Source of the DNA: Aeromonas simiae
GTDB taxonomy: Bacteria; Pseudomonadota; Gammaproteobacteria; Enterobacterales; Aeromonadaceae
Reading direction: 5' to 3'
Assembly (NCBI RefSeq): GCF_000820125.1
Contig: NZ_CDBY01000062.1
Coordinates: 1-44,887, forward strand
DNA: 44,887 nt
Shown piece after piece: positions 28,964-36,917 of this stretch. A model generated the notes under the pieces. That model did not search any database. It was given only the letters and a program-made list of their open reading frames with translations, and was not told the origin of the DNA. Numbering within the stretch: the stretch's first letter is position 1; each line of letters starts with the position of its first letter. The position numbers and the translations under genes were made by a program.

Positions 28964-30567
28964 GTCGTACTCTGTTCCGCCAGATCCCTAAAGATGCCAA
29001 GTTGCTGGCCGTAGGTAATTTTTTCAGAGCTAATTCATCAGGATCATCGTGGCATTTGGCATCGATTTTCAGTCAAAAAAACGAGGTGGAGCAGCGTCAG
29101 TTCGGCTTGGAGATGAGCTGTATTTTGGGCATTGGCCGCGAGTTTGTCGCAGAAGATGAAGTCCCTTATCGCTCGCATGGCTTCCAGAAAAAACTCAAGC
29201 TACCACCGATAGCGGAATGGCGCGAAAAGCTGCTGGGCGAATGTCCCCGCTTGTCCAGAAGGCTTGCCCACAATCCTGAGGTGGCCAGCCAACGATGCTT
29301 CGTGTTTGAGGCGGATGGCCTCACCGTCTGGCTCCCCAAGTTCGAGCTGGCTCGCAAGCTCTTCTTCCATGCCAGTTTCCTGGCCCGGTCAGCCTTTGAA
29401 CCCAGTGGCTTGGACATGATCTTCTCGGTGCAGAGGGAGCAGGACGCCATCCATATCCACACCCCAGCTAAGACAGGGGCTCCGGCCCGTCTGCTCCAGA
29501 TGGAATCGTATCGTGATCTCTTCAGTTGGCTGCTGCTAAGTGATGGCGTTAAGCAGTCTTTCGAATCTATATGGCGATGCCTGAATCAGGAGCAGAGTTC
29601 ATCTGGCGGACGATATACACGCTGGCAGTTCAACTTTGAGCCACCGGCCACTATTTCAGGTGTCAGCATGGACGTTCTTGGCCCCTTAGATTGGGACAGC
29701 AAAGAAATGCTGGTCTGGGAGATTAAGACCCTACAAGGGCTCGAGTTGAACTGTTTTCAACCTATAGCGTTCCATCACCCAGCACTCAAGCTCTCAGTTA
29801 GTGGAGAGGGGGGAGGAACCAGAAATCCAAGTTCATCTAATGATGACATCATACTGGATGGTGAGGAGGATACGAATGAGGATAAGGACCGCCAACTGTT
29901 GGACCTACCGATGGAAGGGCTATCCTTCCGTGGGCAGCGGCATACGCGGGCCGTCTACCAAGGACAGAGAGCAAGCCGTTTTGGTCAGAAGCTGGAAGGT
30001 GAAGAGCTTCCTGGCGACGGTACTTTTCTCGGATTGTGCGACGACGTTACCGGAGGAGAGATCCCCCCGGCAGAACTACAGCAACTTGAAGGGCAACAGG
30101 AAGAGCAGCAGGTGGTGGAAGAGTTGCCCAACCGCTTTGAGTTACTCAAAGGAATCATCAAGCAGATAGCCAATGAGCCAGATATCGATTTGCTGGAACT
30201 TGAGGTGAAGCCTTTGCCTCAAGTCCTCCGTCGTAGCTATCACCTGATGGATGATGGTTCACCGCGCTGCTACTTGAAGGCCAACTTCAGGTTGAAAAAT
30301 GGGCTAGAAAAGTGCCTTCTAGAGGTGGACACCAGCGATAACAAGAAGCACTTGTCTACACGTATCGTCAGGATGAAGCCGGGAGTGAATCCATCCCAGG
30401 CAATCGTACAAATATTGAAAGACACTGTGCAGGGCTCACTGCGATGGCCGATGAGCATCGGAGTGTACTGTGACACCAATGAGGCGATACATCATCCCAA
30501 GGATGGCGATGATATTCGCCAAAAGAGCTGGCAACAGCGTCTGTCATTATGCTTGAGGCTTGAATAA
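28960..30567 (+). CDS. tnsE: Target-selection protein TnsE
   Basis: TnsE directs Tn7 into conjugating plasmids and replicating DNA by recognising 3'-recessed ends and the sliding clamp. The 535-residue product (Tn7 538) is divergent but collinear with Tn7 TnsE. Matching segments include FVFEADGLTVWLPKFELARKL, LFSWLLLSDGVKQSFESIWR, WQFNFEPP, an acidic middle and a C-terminal DGSPRCYLKANFRLKNG...LLEVDTSDNKKHLSTR block. I start it at TTG 28960, with AGGAGG at 28949-28954 and a TTGA overlap with the tnsD stop, rather than at an earlier in-frame start inside tnsD. The C-terminal DNA-binding domain looks complete, so plasmid targeting should be possible. Confidence 0.92.
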   Translation: MSRTLFRQIPKDAKLLAVGNFFRANSSGSSWHLASIFSQKNEVEQRQFGLEMSCILGIGREFVAEDEVPYRSHGFQKKLKLPPIAEWREKLLGECPRLSRRLAHNPEVASQRCFVFEADGLTVWLPKFELARKLFFHASFLARSAFEPSGLDMIFSVQREQDAIHIHTPAKTGAPARLLQMESYRDLFSWLLLSDGVKQSFESIWRCLNQEQSSSGGRYTRWQFNFEPPATISGVSMDVLGPLDWDSKEMLVWEIKTLQGLELNCFQPIAFHHPALKLSVSGEGGGTRNPSSSNDDIILDGEEDTNEDKDRQLLDLPMEGLSFRGQRHTRAVYQGQRASRFGQKLEGEELPGDGTFLGLCDDVTGGEIPPAELQQLEGQQEEQQVVEELPNRFELLKGIIKQIANEPDIDLLELEVKPLPQVLRRSYHLMDDGSPRCYLKANFRLKNGLEKCLLEVDTSDNKKHLSTRIVRMKPGVNPSQAIVQILKDTVQGSLRWPMSIGVYCDTNEAIHHPKDGDDIRQKSWQQRLSLCLRLE

Positions 30568-30800
30568 TCACAGGTGAGGTGAAACGTGTAAGCTGGGCTA
30601 ATTCGTTTAAAAACAAACTTTTATAGTGATTTTCTCTATGTTTAATAGTTGTGGTGAAGCATATCGAGCATGCCTTTACGTTAATAGATGGTGATGAAAA
30701 TCGACGGGTATTGGGAGGAGGGTCAATACAGCCCCTGATGCAAACGTGGTACAGTAATGGTGCGCCTTCGCAGGGATCCTTTTTCCGATTGGTCAGAACC

Positions 30801-31007
30801 ATGACATCCAGTGCCGACGAGGGAGAGATCCTCACCCTCAGATAGGTCGCAGAATTCCTGAAGGTCACGGACCGGACGATCTACAGGCTGGCCGCAGCCA
30901 AGAAGATCCCCGCGTTCAAGGTTGGTGGGACATGGCGGTTCTCCAAGGCGGAGATCACTTAATGGATTCAGCAGCAAACGCAGGGCGGAAAAGCCGATAA
31001 GACGTAA
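30801..31007 (+). pseudogene. Excisionase/MerR-type HTH protein with two in-frame stops
   Basis: Reading from the ATG at 30801 gives MTSSADEGEILTLR-stop-VAEFLKVTDRTIYRL, then AAAKKIPAFKVGGTWRFSK-AEIT-stop-WIQQQTQ, ending at TAA 31005-31007. Apart from TAG (30843-30845) and TAA (30960-30962) this is a textbook helix-turn-helix 'excisionase family' DNA-binding protein of 68 residues. Each stop is one base from a plausible sense codon (AAG or GAG; GAA). It lies 15 bp before the chaperone operon and was probably its regulator. Either it is decayed, or translation continues by readthrough; decay is much more likely. Confidence 0.8.
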
Positions 31008-31022
31008 CCACAGGAGGATTTG

Positions 31023-31394
31023 ATGACCCAGCAGGCCGAAAGCAGTGAGCAGATGGAGCAATCCCTGATCGACATCGCTGTCGAGAGTTGGCGTTTCTCG
31101 CGTCTGTTCGGAAAGGTCGTCAGCAAACTCGATGCGGGTGAGTCGGGTCGTTACGTCAATCAGCTCCGCTACTTCCAGAAGAAGGTCGAGGAGAGCCTCG
31201 ACTCGAGTGGCCTCAAGCTGGTCAACGTCGAGGGGCAGCCCTACGACGCTGGCATGGCGGCATCGGCATTGAACCTCGGGGACTTCGGCCCTGACGACGT
31301 GTTGCTCGTCGATCAGATGGTGGAGCCAATCATCATGGGGCCGAACGGCCTGCGCAAACAAGGCACGGTAATGCTCAGGAAGGTGGAAGCATGA
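31023..31394 (+). CDS. GrpE-like nucleotide exchange factor
   Basis: The 123-residue protein has a helical N-terminal part (RFSRLFGKVVSKLD, RYVNQLRYFQKKVEESL) and a C-terminal beta segment (LVNVEGQPYDAGMAAS, then EPIIMGPNGLRKQGTVMLRK). The beta segment resembles the GrpE head domain, whose usual pattern is a G-x-x-F/Y-D-P motif followed by a hydrophobic hairpin ending in a V-x-V strand. GrpE releases ADP from Hsp70. It is shorter than GrpE (about 200). The ATG overlaps the downstream hsp70 in the order ATGA, implying coupled production, which supports the assignment. AGGAGG at 31012-31017 gives the start. Function by similarity and context only. Confidence 0.72.
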   Translation: MTQQAESSEQMEQSLIDIAVESWRFSRLFGKVVSKLDAGESGRYVNQLRYFQKKVEESLDSSGLKLVNVEGQPYDAGMAASALNLGDFGPDDVLLVDQMVEPIIMGPNGLRKQGTVMLRKVEA

Positions 31395-33883
31395 AGTATG
31401 TCGGTATCGACCTAGGCACGACCAACAGTGCCATCTGCTCCTTCGACGGCGAGTCGATCCGGCTCTACAAGAGTCCAGAACAGCATGACGTCACGCCGTC
31501 GGCCATCTTCATCGACCGGCGTGGCAACAAGTACGTCGGTTCGCGCGCCTACAACAACGCCGCACGCAATCCCGACAACGCGGCAGTGCTATTCAAGCGG
31601 CTCATGGGTACGAGCACGCCGGTGAAGCTGCCGGCGGTGAACCTCACCATGACGCCAGAGGAATGCTCTGCCGAGGTGCTGCGTGCGCTGTACGGCTACC
31701 TGCCGGAAGAGATCCGGGGCGATGGCGATACCGGCACGGTCATTACGGTTCCAGCCGCGTTCAACCAGATGCAGAAGGACTCGACGATGGCTGCCGCTGA
31801 TGCGGCTGGGCTCGGGCGAGTAGCCTTGATGCAAGAACCGGTGGCCGCCGTGATGAGCGTCATGCGGCAGCGAAAGACTGATGGCATCTTTGTCGTGTAC
31901 GACATTGGCGGCGGCACACTGGATGTTGCCATTGCTGAAAGCATTGGCGGCCGAGTGAACTTGCTCGCCCACGGCGGCATAGCTATGTGCGGTGGACGCG
32001 ATTTCGACCGCATCTTGTTCGACAACGTAGTCAAGCCGTGGCTGCTCGAGAACTTTGATTTACCAGAAGATTTGGCGTCCAATTCGCAGTACAAGTCATT
32101 GCGAACCCTTGCGACCTGGGCGGCTGAAAAGGCAAAGATTGCACTATCGCAAAGCGACGAATCTGTTATCAGCCTTGCTGAGAATGAACTCGGCGTGCGC
32201 GACCAAGCTGGCGAAGAGATCTATCTCGATATTCCTATCAACCGGAGTCTGTACGACGACTTGATTGCGTTCAAGGTTGATGAGTCCATCCAAGCCACTC
32301 GCGAGAGCATAGAAAAGGCAGGTCTGAGCCCACACGACATTGAGCGCATTGTCTTTGTGGGCGGTCCGGCACAGTACAAGAATCTGCGTGACAAGGTGGC
32401 CTTCGAACTCGGTATCGCGCCGTCCACCGATGTGAATCCGATGACCGCCGTTGCGGAAGGCGCAGCGGTCTTCGCCGAGTCCATCGATTGGGCGTCGCAG
32501 AGCCGTGGGCGTAAGAGCGCCCGAGGAGCCATCAGCGCCGGTGGCGCGCTTGATCTGTCGTTCAACTACATCGCGCGCACGCCCGACTCGAAGGCAAAGA
32601 TCGTCGCCAAACTGGGAAGTTCTGCTCCGGCTGGAGTCGAGTTTCAGATCGACAGTCTGGACACCGGGTGGTCCTCCGGACGCATCGCCCTGAAGGATGG
32701 CGCAGGTATCGAACTCAACCTGACCAAGCCTGGCGACAACACCTTCAAGGTGTTTGTGTTCGATTCCAACGGCGGGCCCGTATCGCTGCGTGAAGACAAG
32801 ATTGTCATTGCACGCACCGCCGCTAGCATCGATGCAATTCCTGCGTCGCACTCCATTGGAATTGAGGCACGCAACAAAGTTGGAGGGAGGTCGATCCTTG
32901 TGAATATTGTCAAGGAGGGGGATCAGCTGCCCAAAAAAGGCAAGGAGATTTTCAAGGCAGGAGAGTCACTAAAGGCAGGCAGTCCCGGCTCTCTTAACTT
33001 TAAACTCTGGGAGGGTGATATAGATGACACGATCCACGACAATCGCTTCATTGGCCTGTTCAAGATCAGCGGAACGGATTTTGATGATGACGTGATCGCG
33101 GCGGGCGCTGACCTTATTTGTGAGTATGAGGTGCGCGATTCTGGGAATATTTTCCTAGAGGTTTCGGTTCCATCCATTAGTGGCTCATTCCAGAGTAGCC
33201 ATAATTTCTACTCGAGTCAGGAAGGTAAGGTCGACTACACCAACCAAGCGAAGAACATCCAGGAGCAGTCGGACCACACCTTGCAGCGGCTTGACGAGAT
33301 GGCGTCCAAGGTCGATGACCCACGTCTTGAGCAGGCCCGCGAGAAGCTCGAGCAAGCGAGCACCATCAAAACTGACGAGGCCGACCCCGAGACGGCCAAG
33401 CAGGCGATGGATCACGTCCAGGAGGCCAAGCGGCTGCTGGCGCTGACCCGCAAGGAGCATCTAAAAGACATTCGCCAGCTGGAACTGGACAAGGCAGTCG
33501 ATTTCTTCGACAAGGTGGTGCGCCAGCACGCCAGACCCACCGAAGCCTCGTCTTTCGACAACTTGGTCAAGACGGCGCAGCGCGCGATTGGCAGCCCTAG
33601 TGGCGACTTCGAGTCGCACCTGGATGATCTGCGCAGTCGCAGCTTCATGATCTTGTGGCGCCAGGACTGGTTCGTCATCGAGCGCTTCAAGTGGCTGGCC
33701 GAGGATGCCTACCTCTTCCCTGATGCCCGCGAGCATGCCCAGTTGGTGGCTGCGGGAGCGGAGGCGTTGAAGGCCAATGACATCGACAAGCTTCGTGCTG
33801 TAGTAGCCCATCTCGACTCCATCCGCATCGGTTCTGCGGGTGAGGACGACATGCTTGCTGGCGCGAACATCGTGCGGAGTTGA
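31391..33883 (+). CDS. Divergent Hsp70 chaperone (DnaK-like) with extra domain
   Basis: This 830-residue ATP-driven chaperone is about 190 residues longer than DnaK. The ATPase domain (1-365) has phosphate-1 IDLGTTNSA (6-14), VPAAFNQMQKDSTMAAADAAG (120-140), phosphate-2 DIGGGTLDVA (171-180) and adenosine motif VFVGGPAQ (321-328). A beta-rich segment (about 385-480) not present in DnaK replaces the short interdomain linker. The substrate-binding beta domain follows (SHSIGIEAR at 487, to EVSVPS about 595). The C-terminal 220 residues are helical and charged, with coiled-coil character (EQAREKLEQAS), and lack the EEVD-like end. It is coupled by ATGA to the GrpE-like gene and lies 3 bp before the AAA+ gene. 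Confidence 0.93.
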   Translation: MKYVGIDLGTTNSAICSFDGESIRLYKSPEQHDVTPSAIFIDRRGNKYVGSRAYNNAARNPDNAAVLFKRLMGTSTPVKLPAVNLTMTPEECSAEVLRALYGYLPEEIRGDGDTGTVITVPAAFNQMQKDSTMAAADAAGLGRVALMQEPVAAVMSVMRQRKTDGIFVVYDIGGGTLDVAIAESIGGRVNLLAHGGIAMCGGRDFDRILFDNVVKPWLLENFDLPEDLASNSQYKSLRTLATWAAEKAKIALSQSDESVISLAENELGVRDQAGEEIYLDIPINRSLYDDLIAFKVDESIQATRESIEKAGLSPHDIERIVFVGGPAQYKNLRDKVAFELGIAPSTDVNPMTAVAEGAAVFAESIDWASQSRGRKSARGAISAGGALDLSFNYIARTPDSKAKIVAKLGSSAPAGVEFQIDSLDTGWSSGRIALKDGAGIELNLTKPGDNTFKVFVFDSNGGPVSLREDKIVIARTAASIDAIPASHSIGIEARNKVGGRSILVNIVKEGDQLPKKGKEIFKAGESLKAGSPGSLNFKLWEGDIDDTIHDNRFIGLFKISGTDFDDDVIAAGADLICEYEVRDSGNIFLEVSVPSISGSFQSSHNFYSSQEGKVDYTNQAKNIQEQSDHTLQRLDEMASKVDDPRLEQAREKLEQASTIKTDEADPETAKQAMDHVQEAKRLLALTRKEHLKDIRQLELDKAVDFFDKVVRQHARPTEASSFDNLVKTAQRAIGSPSGDFESHLDDLRSRSFMILWRQDWFVIERFKWLAEDAYLFPDAREHAQLVAAGAEALKANDIDKLRAVVAHLDSIRIGSAGEDDMLAGANIVRS

Positions 33884-33886
33884 CCC

Positions 33887-35323
33887 ATGGCACTCGACGC
33901 GTGGCTTCCCATCGGTTTCAAGTTGCCCGACGGTGCGAAGGCGCGCGTCACCCTGTTTGAAGGGGCGGACTGGCAGATCCTTGAGACCCAAGGCGGTGGG
34001 CGGGCGCTCGTCGTTCGCGACGCACTGGCGGAGCATTGGCTAAATGCCGGGCTGATCGATGACGGGACCTTCAACGCCTTCCAGTTCGGCGATCAACAGC
34101 TTCGGTCCATCTCCTGCGGTCCGAGCCAGACGCTGTGCCCGGTCAGCGAGGCGAAATCACCCGACACCAAGGCCGAGGCGCTCGCCTTTGCTCTTGCGTT
34201 GAAGGCTACACGCGATATCGATGCGGATTCGGCGCTCCAGGATGCGCTCTACGTTGAGAAGATCACGCGGCTGCTGCCAACCTACAGCATCAGCTCCAGA
34301 GCTGGCGATGACGTCGTGCTCGGCTACTGGCTGACGGGCGGCACCAGCATTCCGGCCACTTCCTTCCGCCGTCTCCGCCAGACCATGAGCTGGCTGGGCG
34401 CGAGCCACCTGAAGGATGTCGTGCAGGCGGCAGGCTTCGAAGTCGCGGAAATCATGCCGCTGGAGCGCAAGCCAGCGGCTCCTGCCGAAAAGACGGAAGT
34501 TGCTCCCGTCGAGAAGGTGGAGAAAGTCGAACGCGCCGAGCCGGAGCCCAACAAGGTCTTCGAACTCGCCGGGCGTCCCGAACTTGCGACCTTCTTCAAC
34601 GAGCACATCGTCGACATCATTCTGCACCGCGACCGCTACAAGGCGCTCGGTATCGAATTCCCATCAGCAGTGATCCTGTACGGCCCTCCAGGCACCGGCA
34701 AGACCTTCGCGGTCGAGCGACTCGTTGATTTCCTCGGGTGGCCAAGCTTCCAGATCGACGCATCCAGCGTGGCCAGCCCGTACATCCACGAGACCAGCAA
34801 GAAGGTCGCACAGGTGTTCGACAAGGCGATGGAAAACGCGCCATCAGTTCTCGTGATCGACGAGATGGAGGCGTTTCTTGCTGACCGCGAAATGGGATCG
34901 GGCCATCACCGCGTCGAAGAGGTGGCTGAGTTCCTGCGGCGCATCCCGGAGGCCGTGAAGAACGAGGTATTGATCATCGCGATGACGAACCGAATCGACA
35001 TGATCGACCCCGCCATCCAGCGCCGGGGACGCTTCGATCATGTCATCAAGGTGGACTTTGCAAGCGAGATCGAGGTGCAGTCGCTCCTGGACAAGCTGTT
35101 GTCTGCTTTGCCAAAGGAGTCCGATGTGGACTCCAAGCCGCTGGCGCAAGAACTCGCGGGACGACCGTTGTCTGACGTCGCTTTCGTTGTGCGGGAAGGT
35201 GCGAGGCTCGCAGCACGCTCGGGCAAGGACAGGCTGGAGCAGGCCAGCCTGCTGGCAGCTTTGCGCACGACACCTGCACGGGAACGTGAAGGCAGCGAAA
35301 AGCGGAGCATAGGATTTATCTAA
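33887..35323 (+). CDS. AAA+ ATPase, single module, chaperone-like
   Basis: The 478-residue protein has an N-terminal domain of about 190 residues that I do not recognise, an acidic/basic Pro-Ala-Glu linker (195-222), and one AAA module (225-440) of the Cdc48/FtsH class. Its Walker A is GPPGTGKT (266-273), Walker B VLVIDEME (D325, E326), sensor-1 N368 (AMTNR) and arginine fingers are in QRRGRFD (R379/R382). There is no HExxH, so it is not an FtsH protease, and no membrane segment. It may unfold or disassemble clients with the neighbouring Hsp70. GGAG 7 bases before the ATG supports the start. Confidence 0.9.
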   Translation: MALDAWLPIGFKLPDGAKARVTLFEGADWQILETQGGGRALVVRDALAEHWLNAGLIDDGTFNAFQFGDQQLRSISCGPSQTLCPVSEAKSPDTKAEALAFALALKATRDIDADSALQDALYVEKITRLLPTYSISSRAGDDVVLGYWLTGGTSIPATSFRRLRQTMSWLGASHLKDVVQAAGFEVAEIMPLERKPAAPAEKTEVAPVEKVEKVERAEPEPNKVFELAGRPELATFFNEHIVDIILHRDRYKALGIEFPSAVILYGPPGTGKTFAVERLVDFLGWPSFQIDASSVASPYIHETSKKVAQVFDKAMENAPSVLVIDEMEAFLADREMGSGHHRVEEVAEFLRRIPEAVKNEVLIIAMTNRIDMIDPAIQRRGRFDHVIKVDFASEIEVQSLLDKLLSALPKESDVDSKPLAQELAGRPLSDVAFVVREGARLAARSGKDRLEQASLLAALRTTPAREREGSEKRSIGFI

Positions 35324-35334
35324 GGGAGATACTG

Positions 35335-36900
35335 GTGGCAGCGGAGGAAGAAAACAACAAGAAAAATGAAGGCAAAGGCTTCGCTGGCCTTTCCTCGCTC
35401 GTGTCCGACGTCGATACGTCTCTGCCGCCTCCTGCCAAGCAGGAAGCTGAGACCGCCGGTGCCTCGTCTAACGCCGAGCGCCGTTCAGCTCCAGAAAGTC
35501 AGCAGCAGGAAGCACAGCCTAAGCAGCAGCAACCCTACCAAGCGCCATCGCCGCCGTCTTCTGGCTCATCCACGGGCAAGTGGGTGCTGGGTATCGCCGC
35601 CGTCATAGGGGTGCTTTGGCTCATCGGGGAAGCAGACAAGAGCCCCTCCTCTCCGGCACCATCCTATACCCCGCCTGCAGGCAACACAGCACCGACCTAT
35701 TCGGCTGCTCCGGCACAACCTCAAGTGCCATCGCGCCCGGAAGAAACAAGACCACCGGTTGGACAAGACCTCGTTTTTTCGACGGCGCAGATCAGGTACT
35801 GTCTGGCCGAAGACATCCGCATGGATGCTGCTAAGGCCGTTCTCAACAACTACAGCGACTCCGATGTGGATCGGTTCAATGCGATGGTGGCCGACTACAA
35901 CAGTCGCTGCGGCAGTTTCCGCTACAGAAGCGGTGCTCTGGAAAGCGCGCGCCGCGATGTCGAGCCGTACCGAAGCCAACTTCAGGCGGAAGGCAGGAGC
36001 CGATTCGCTCGAAGCCCATCCACAGGTTCCCTGTCGGCACCAGCACCAGCGCGTCCTGCGGCGGATGAGACGGTACGTGCCGTTCAACAAAAGCTCAATG
36101 AGCTTGGCTATAACGCCGGCCCCGCCGATGGGCTGTTGGGAAGGGGCACTCGTGCCGCCATCATCGCTTTTCAGCAAGACAGGGGGGTGGCCGCCACGGG
36201 TGTCGCAGATCAAGCGTTGCTGCTCCAACTGCAACGTGCTCCTTCTCGGTCAACGGCGACCATAACTCCCCCCTCGAGGTCTTCTTCTCCGCCGGCAATG
36301 ACCGATGCTCCATCAACCCAGTCGTCGCGAACTTCACCAAGTGGTAAACCAGATCTCTCGGCGGCCAATCCTTCAGAGCAGGTGTCGATTGAGAATGCCT
36401 GCAACTATGACAGACAGTACAGATCATCAGCGGACTACTACAACTGCCTGCGTCGCGAACTTACGAAGTTGAGCGCACACTCTGGAAAGCCAGATCTCTC
36501 GAGGGCCAGCCAATCGGAGCAAGCGGCAATTGAAAATGCCTGCAATTACGATCGACAGTATCGCGGCCCGGGTGATTACTACAGTTGTTTGAGACGAGAG
36601 CTGGGAAAACTCGGAAGCACAGCGGGAAAGCCTAGTCTTGCTCAAGCAACGCCTTGGGAGCAGACGGCCATTGAAAACGCATGCAATTACGATCGGCAGT
36701 ATCGTGGACCAGGTGACTATTACAGCTGCCTTCGACGAGAGCTTCAGAAGCTTGATTCAAGCCGAGGAAGGCCTGATCTGTCACGGCTTTCACAGTTTGA
36801 ACAAACATCAATTGAGAATGCCTGTAATTACGACCGGCAATACCGCGGTCCTGGTGACTATTACGGCTGCTTGCGTCGTGAAGCCAATAAATTGCGTTGA
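35335..36900 (+). CDS. Single-pass membrane protein with peptidoglycan-binding domain and four Cys repeats
   Basis: The 521-residue product starts at GTG 35335 (AGGGAG six bases upstream). Residues 14-27 are KGFAGLSSLVSDVD, a motif shared with the product at 40123. A Pro/Gln/Ser-rich cytoplasmic stretch leads to one transmembrane helix (82-99, WVLGIAAVIGVLWLIG), so the rest faces the periplasm. A domain with two Cys (about 147-225), a PG_binding_1 domain (about 243-300; VQQKLNELGYNAGPADGLLG) and four tandem 47-residue repeats (336-521) follow. Each repeat contains IENACNYDRQYR and YYxCLRRE. The repeat cysteines probably pair. It seems to link the cytosolic machinery to the cell wall; role unknown. 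Confidence 0.88.
   Translation: MAAEEENNKKNEGKGFAGLSSLVSDVDTSLPPPAKQEAETAGASSNAERRSAPESQQQEAQPKQQQPYQAPSPPSSGSSTGKWVLGIAAVIGVLWLIGEADKSPSSPAPSYTPPAGNTAPTYSAAPAQPQVPSRPEETRPPVGQDLVFSTAQIRYCLAEDIRMDAAKAVLNNYSDSDVDRFNAMVADYNSRCGSFRYRSGALESARRDVEPYRSQLQAEGRSRFARSPSTGSLSAPAPARPAADETVRAVQQKLNELGYNAGPADGLLGRGTRAAIIAFQQDRGVAATGVADQALLLQLQRAPSRSTATITPPSRSSSPPAMTDAPSTQSSRTSPSGKPDLSAANPSEQVSIENACNYDRQYRSSADYYNCLRRELTKLSAHSGKPDLSRASQSEQAAIENACNYDRQYRGPGDYYSCLRRELGKLGSTAGKPSLAQATPWEQTAIENACNYDRQYRGPGDYYSCLRRELQKLDSSRGRPDLSRLSQFEQTSIENACNYDRQYRGPGDYYGCLRREANKLR
36340..36897 (+). repeat. Four tandem 141-bp coding repeats
   Basis: Units start at 36340, 36481, 36622 and 36763, exactly 141 bp (47 codons) apart; the last is 135 bp. 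All four keep ENACNYDRQYR and DYYxCLRRE. The bases are less conserved than the residues, so the repeats are old and under protein-level selection rather than recently expanded. Confidence 0.95.
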
Positions 36901-36917
36901 CGGCGAGAGTTTAAAGA

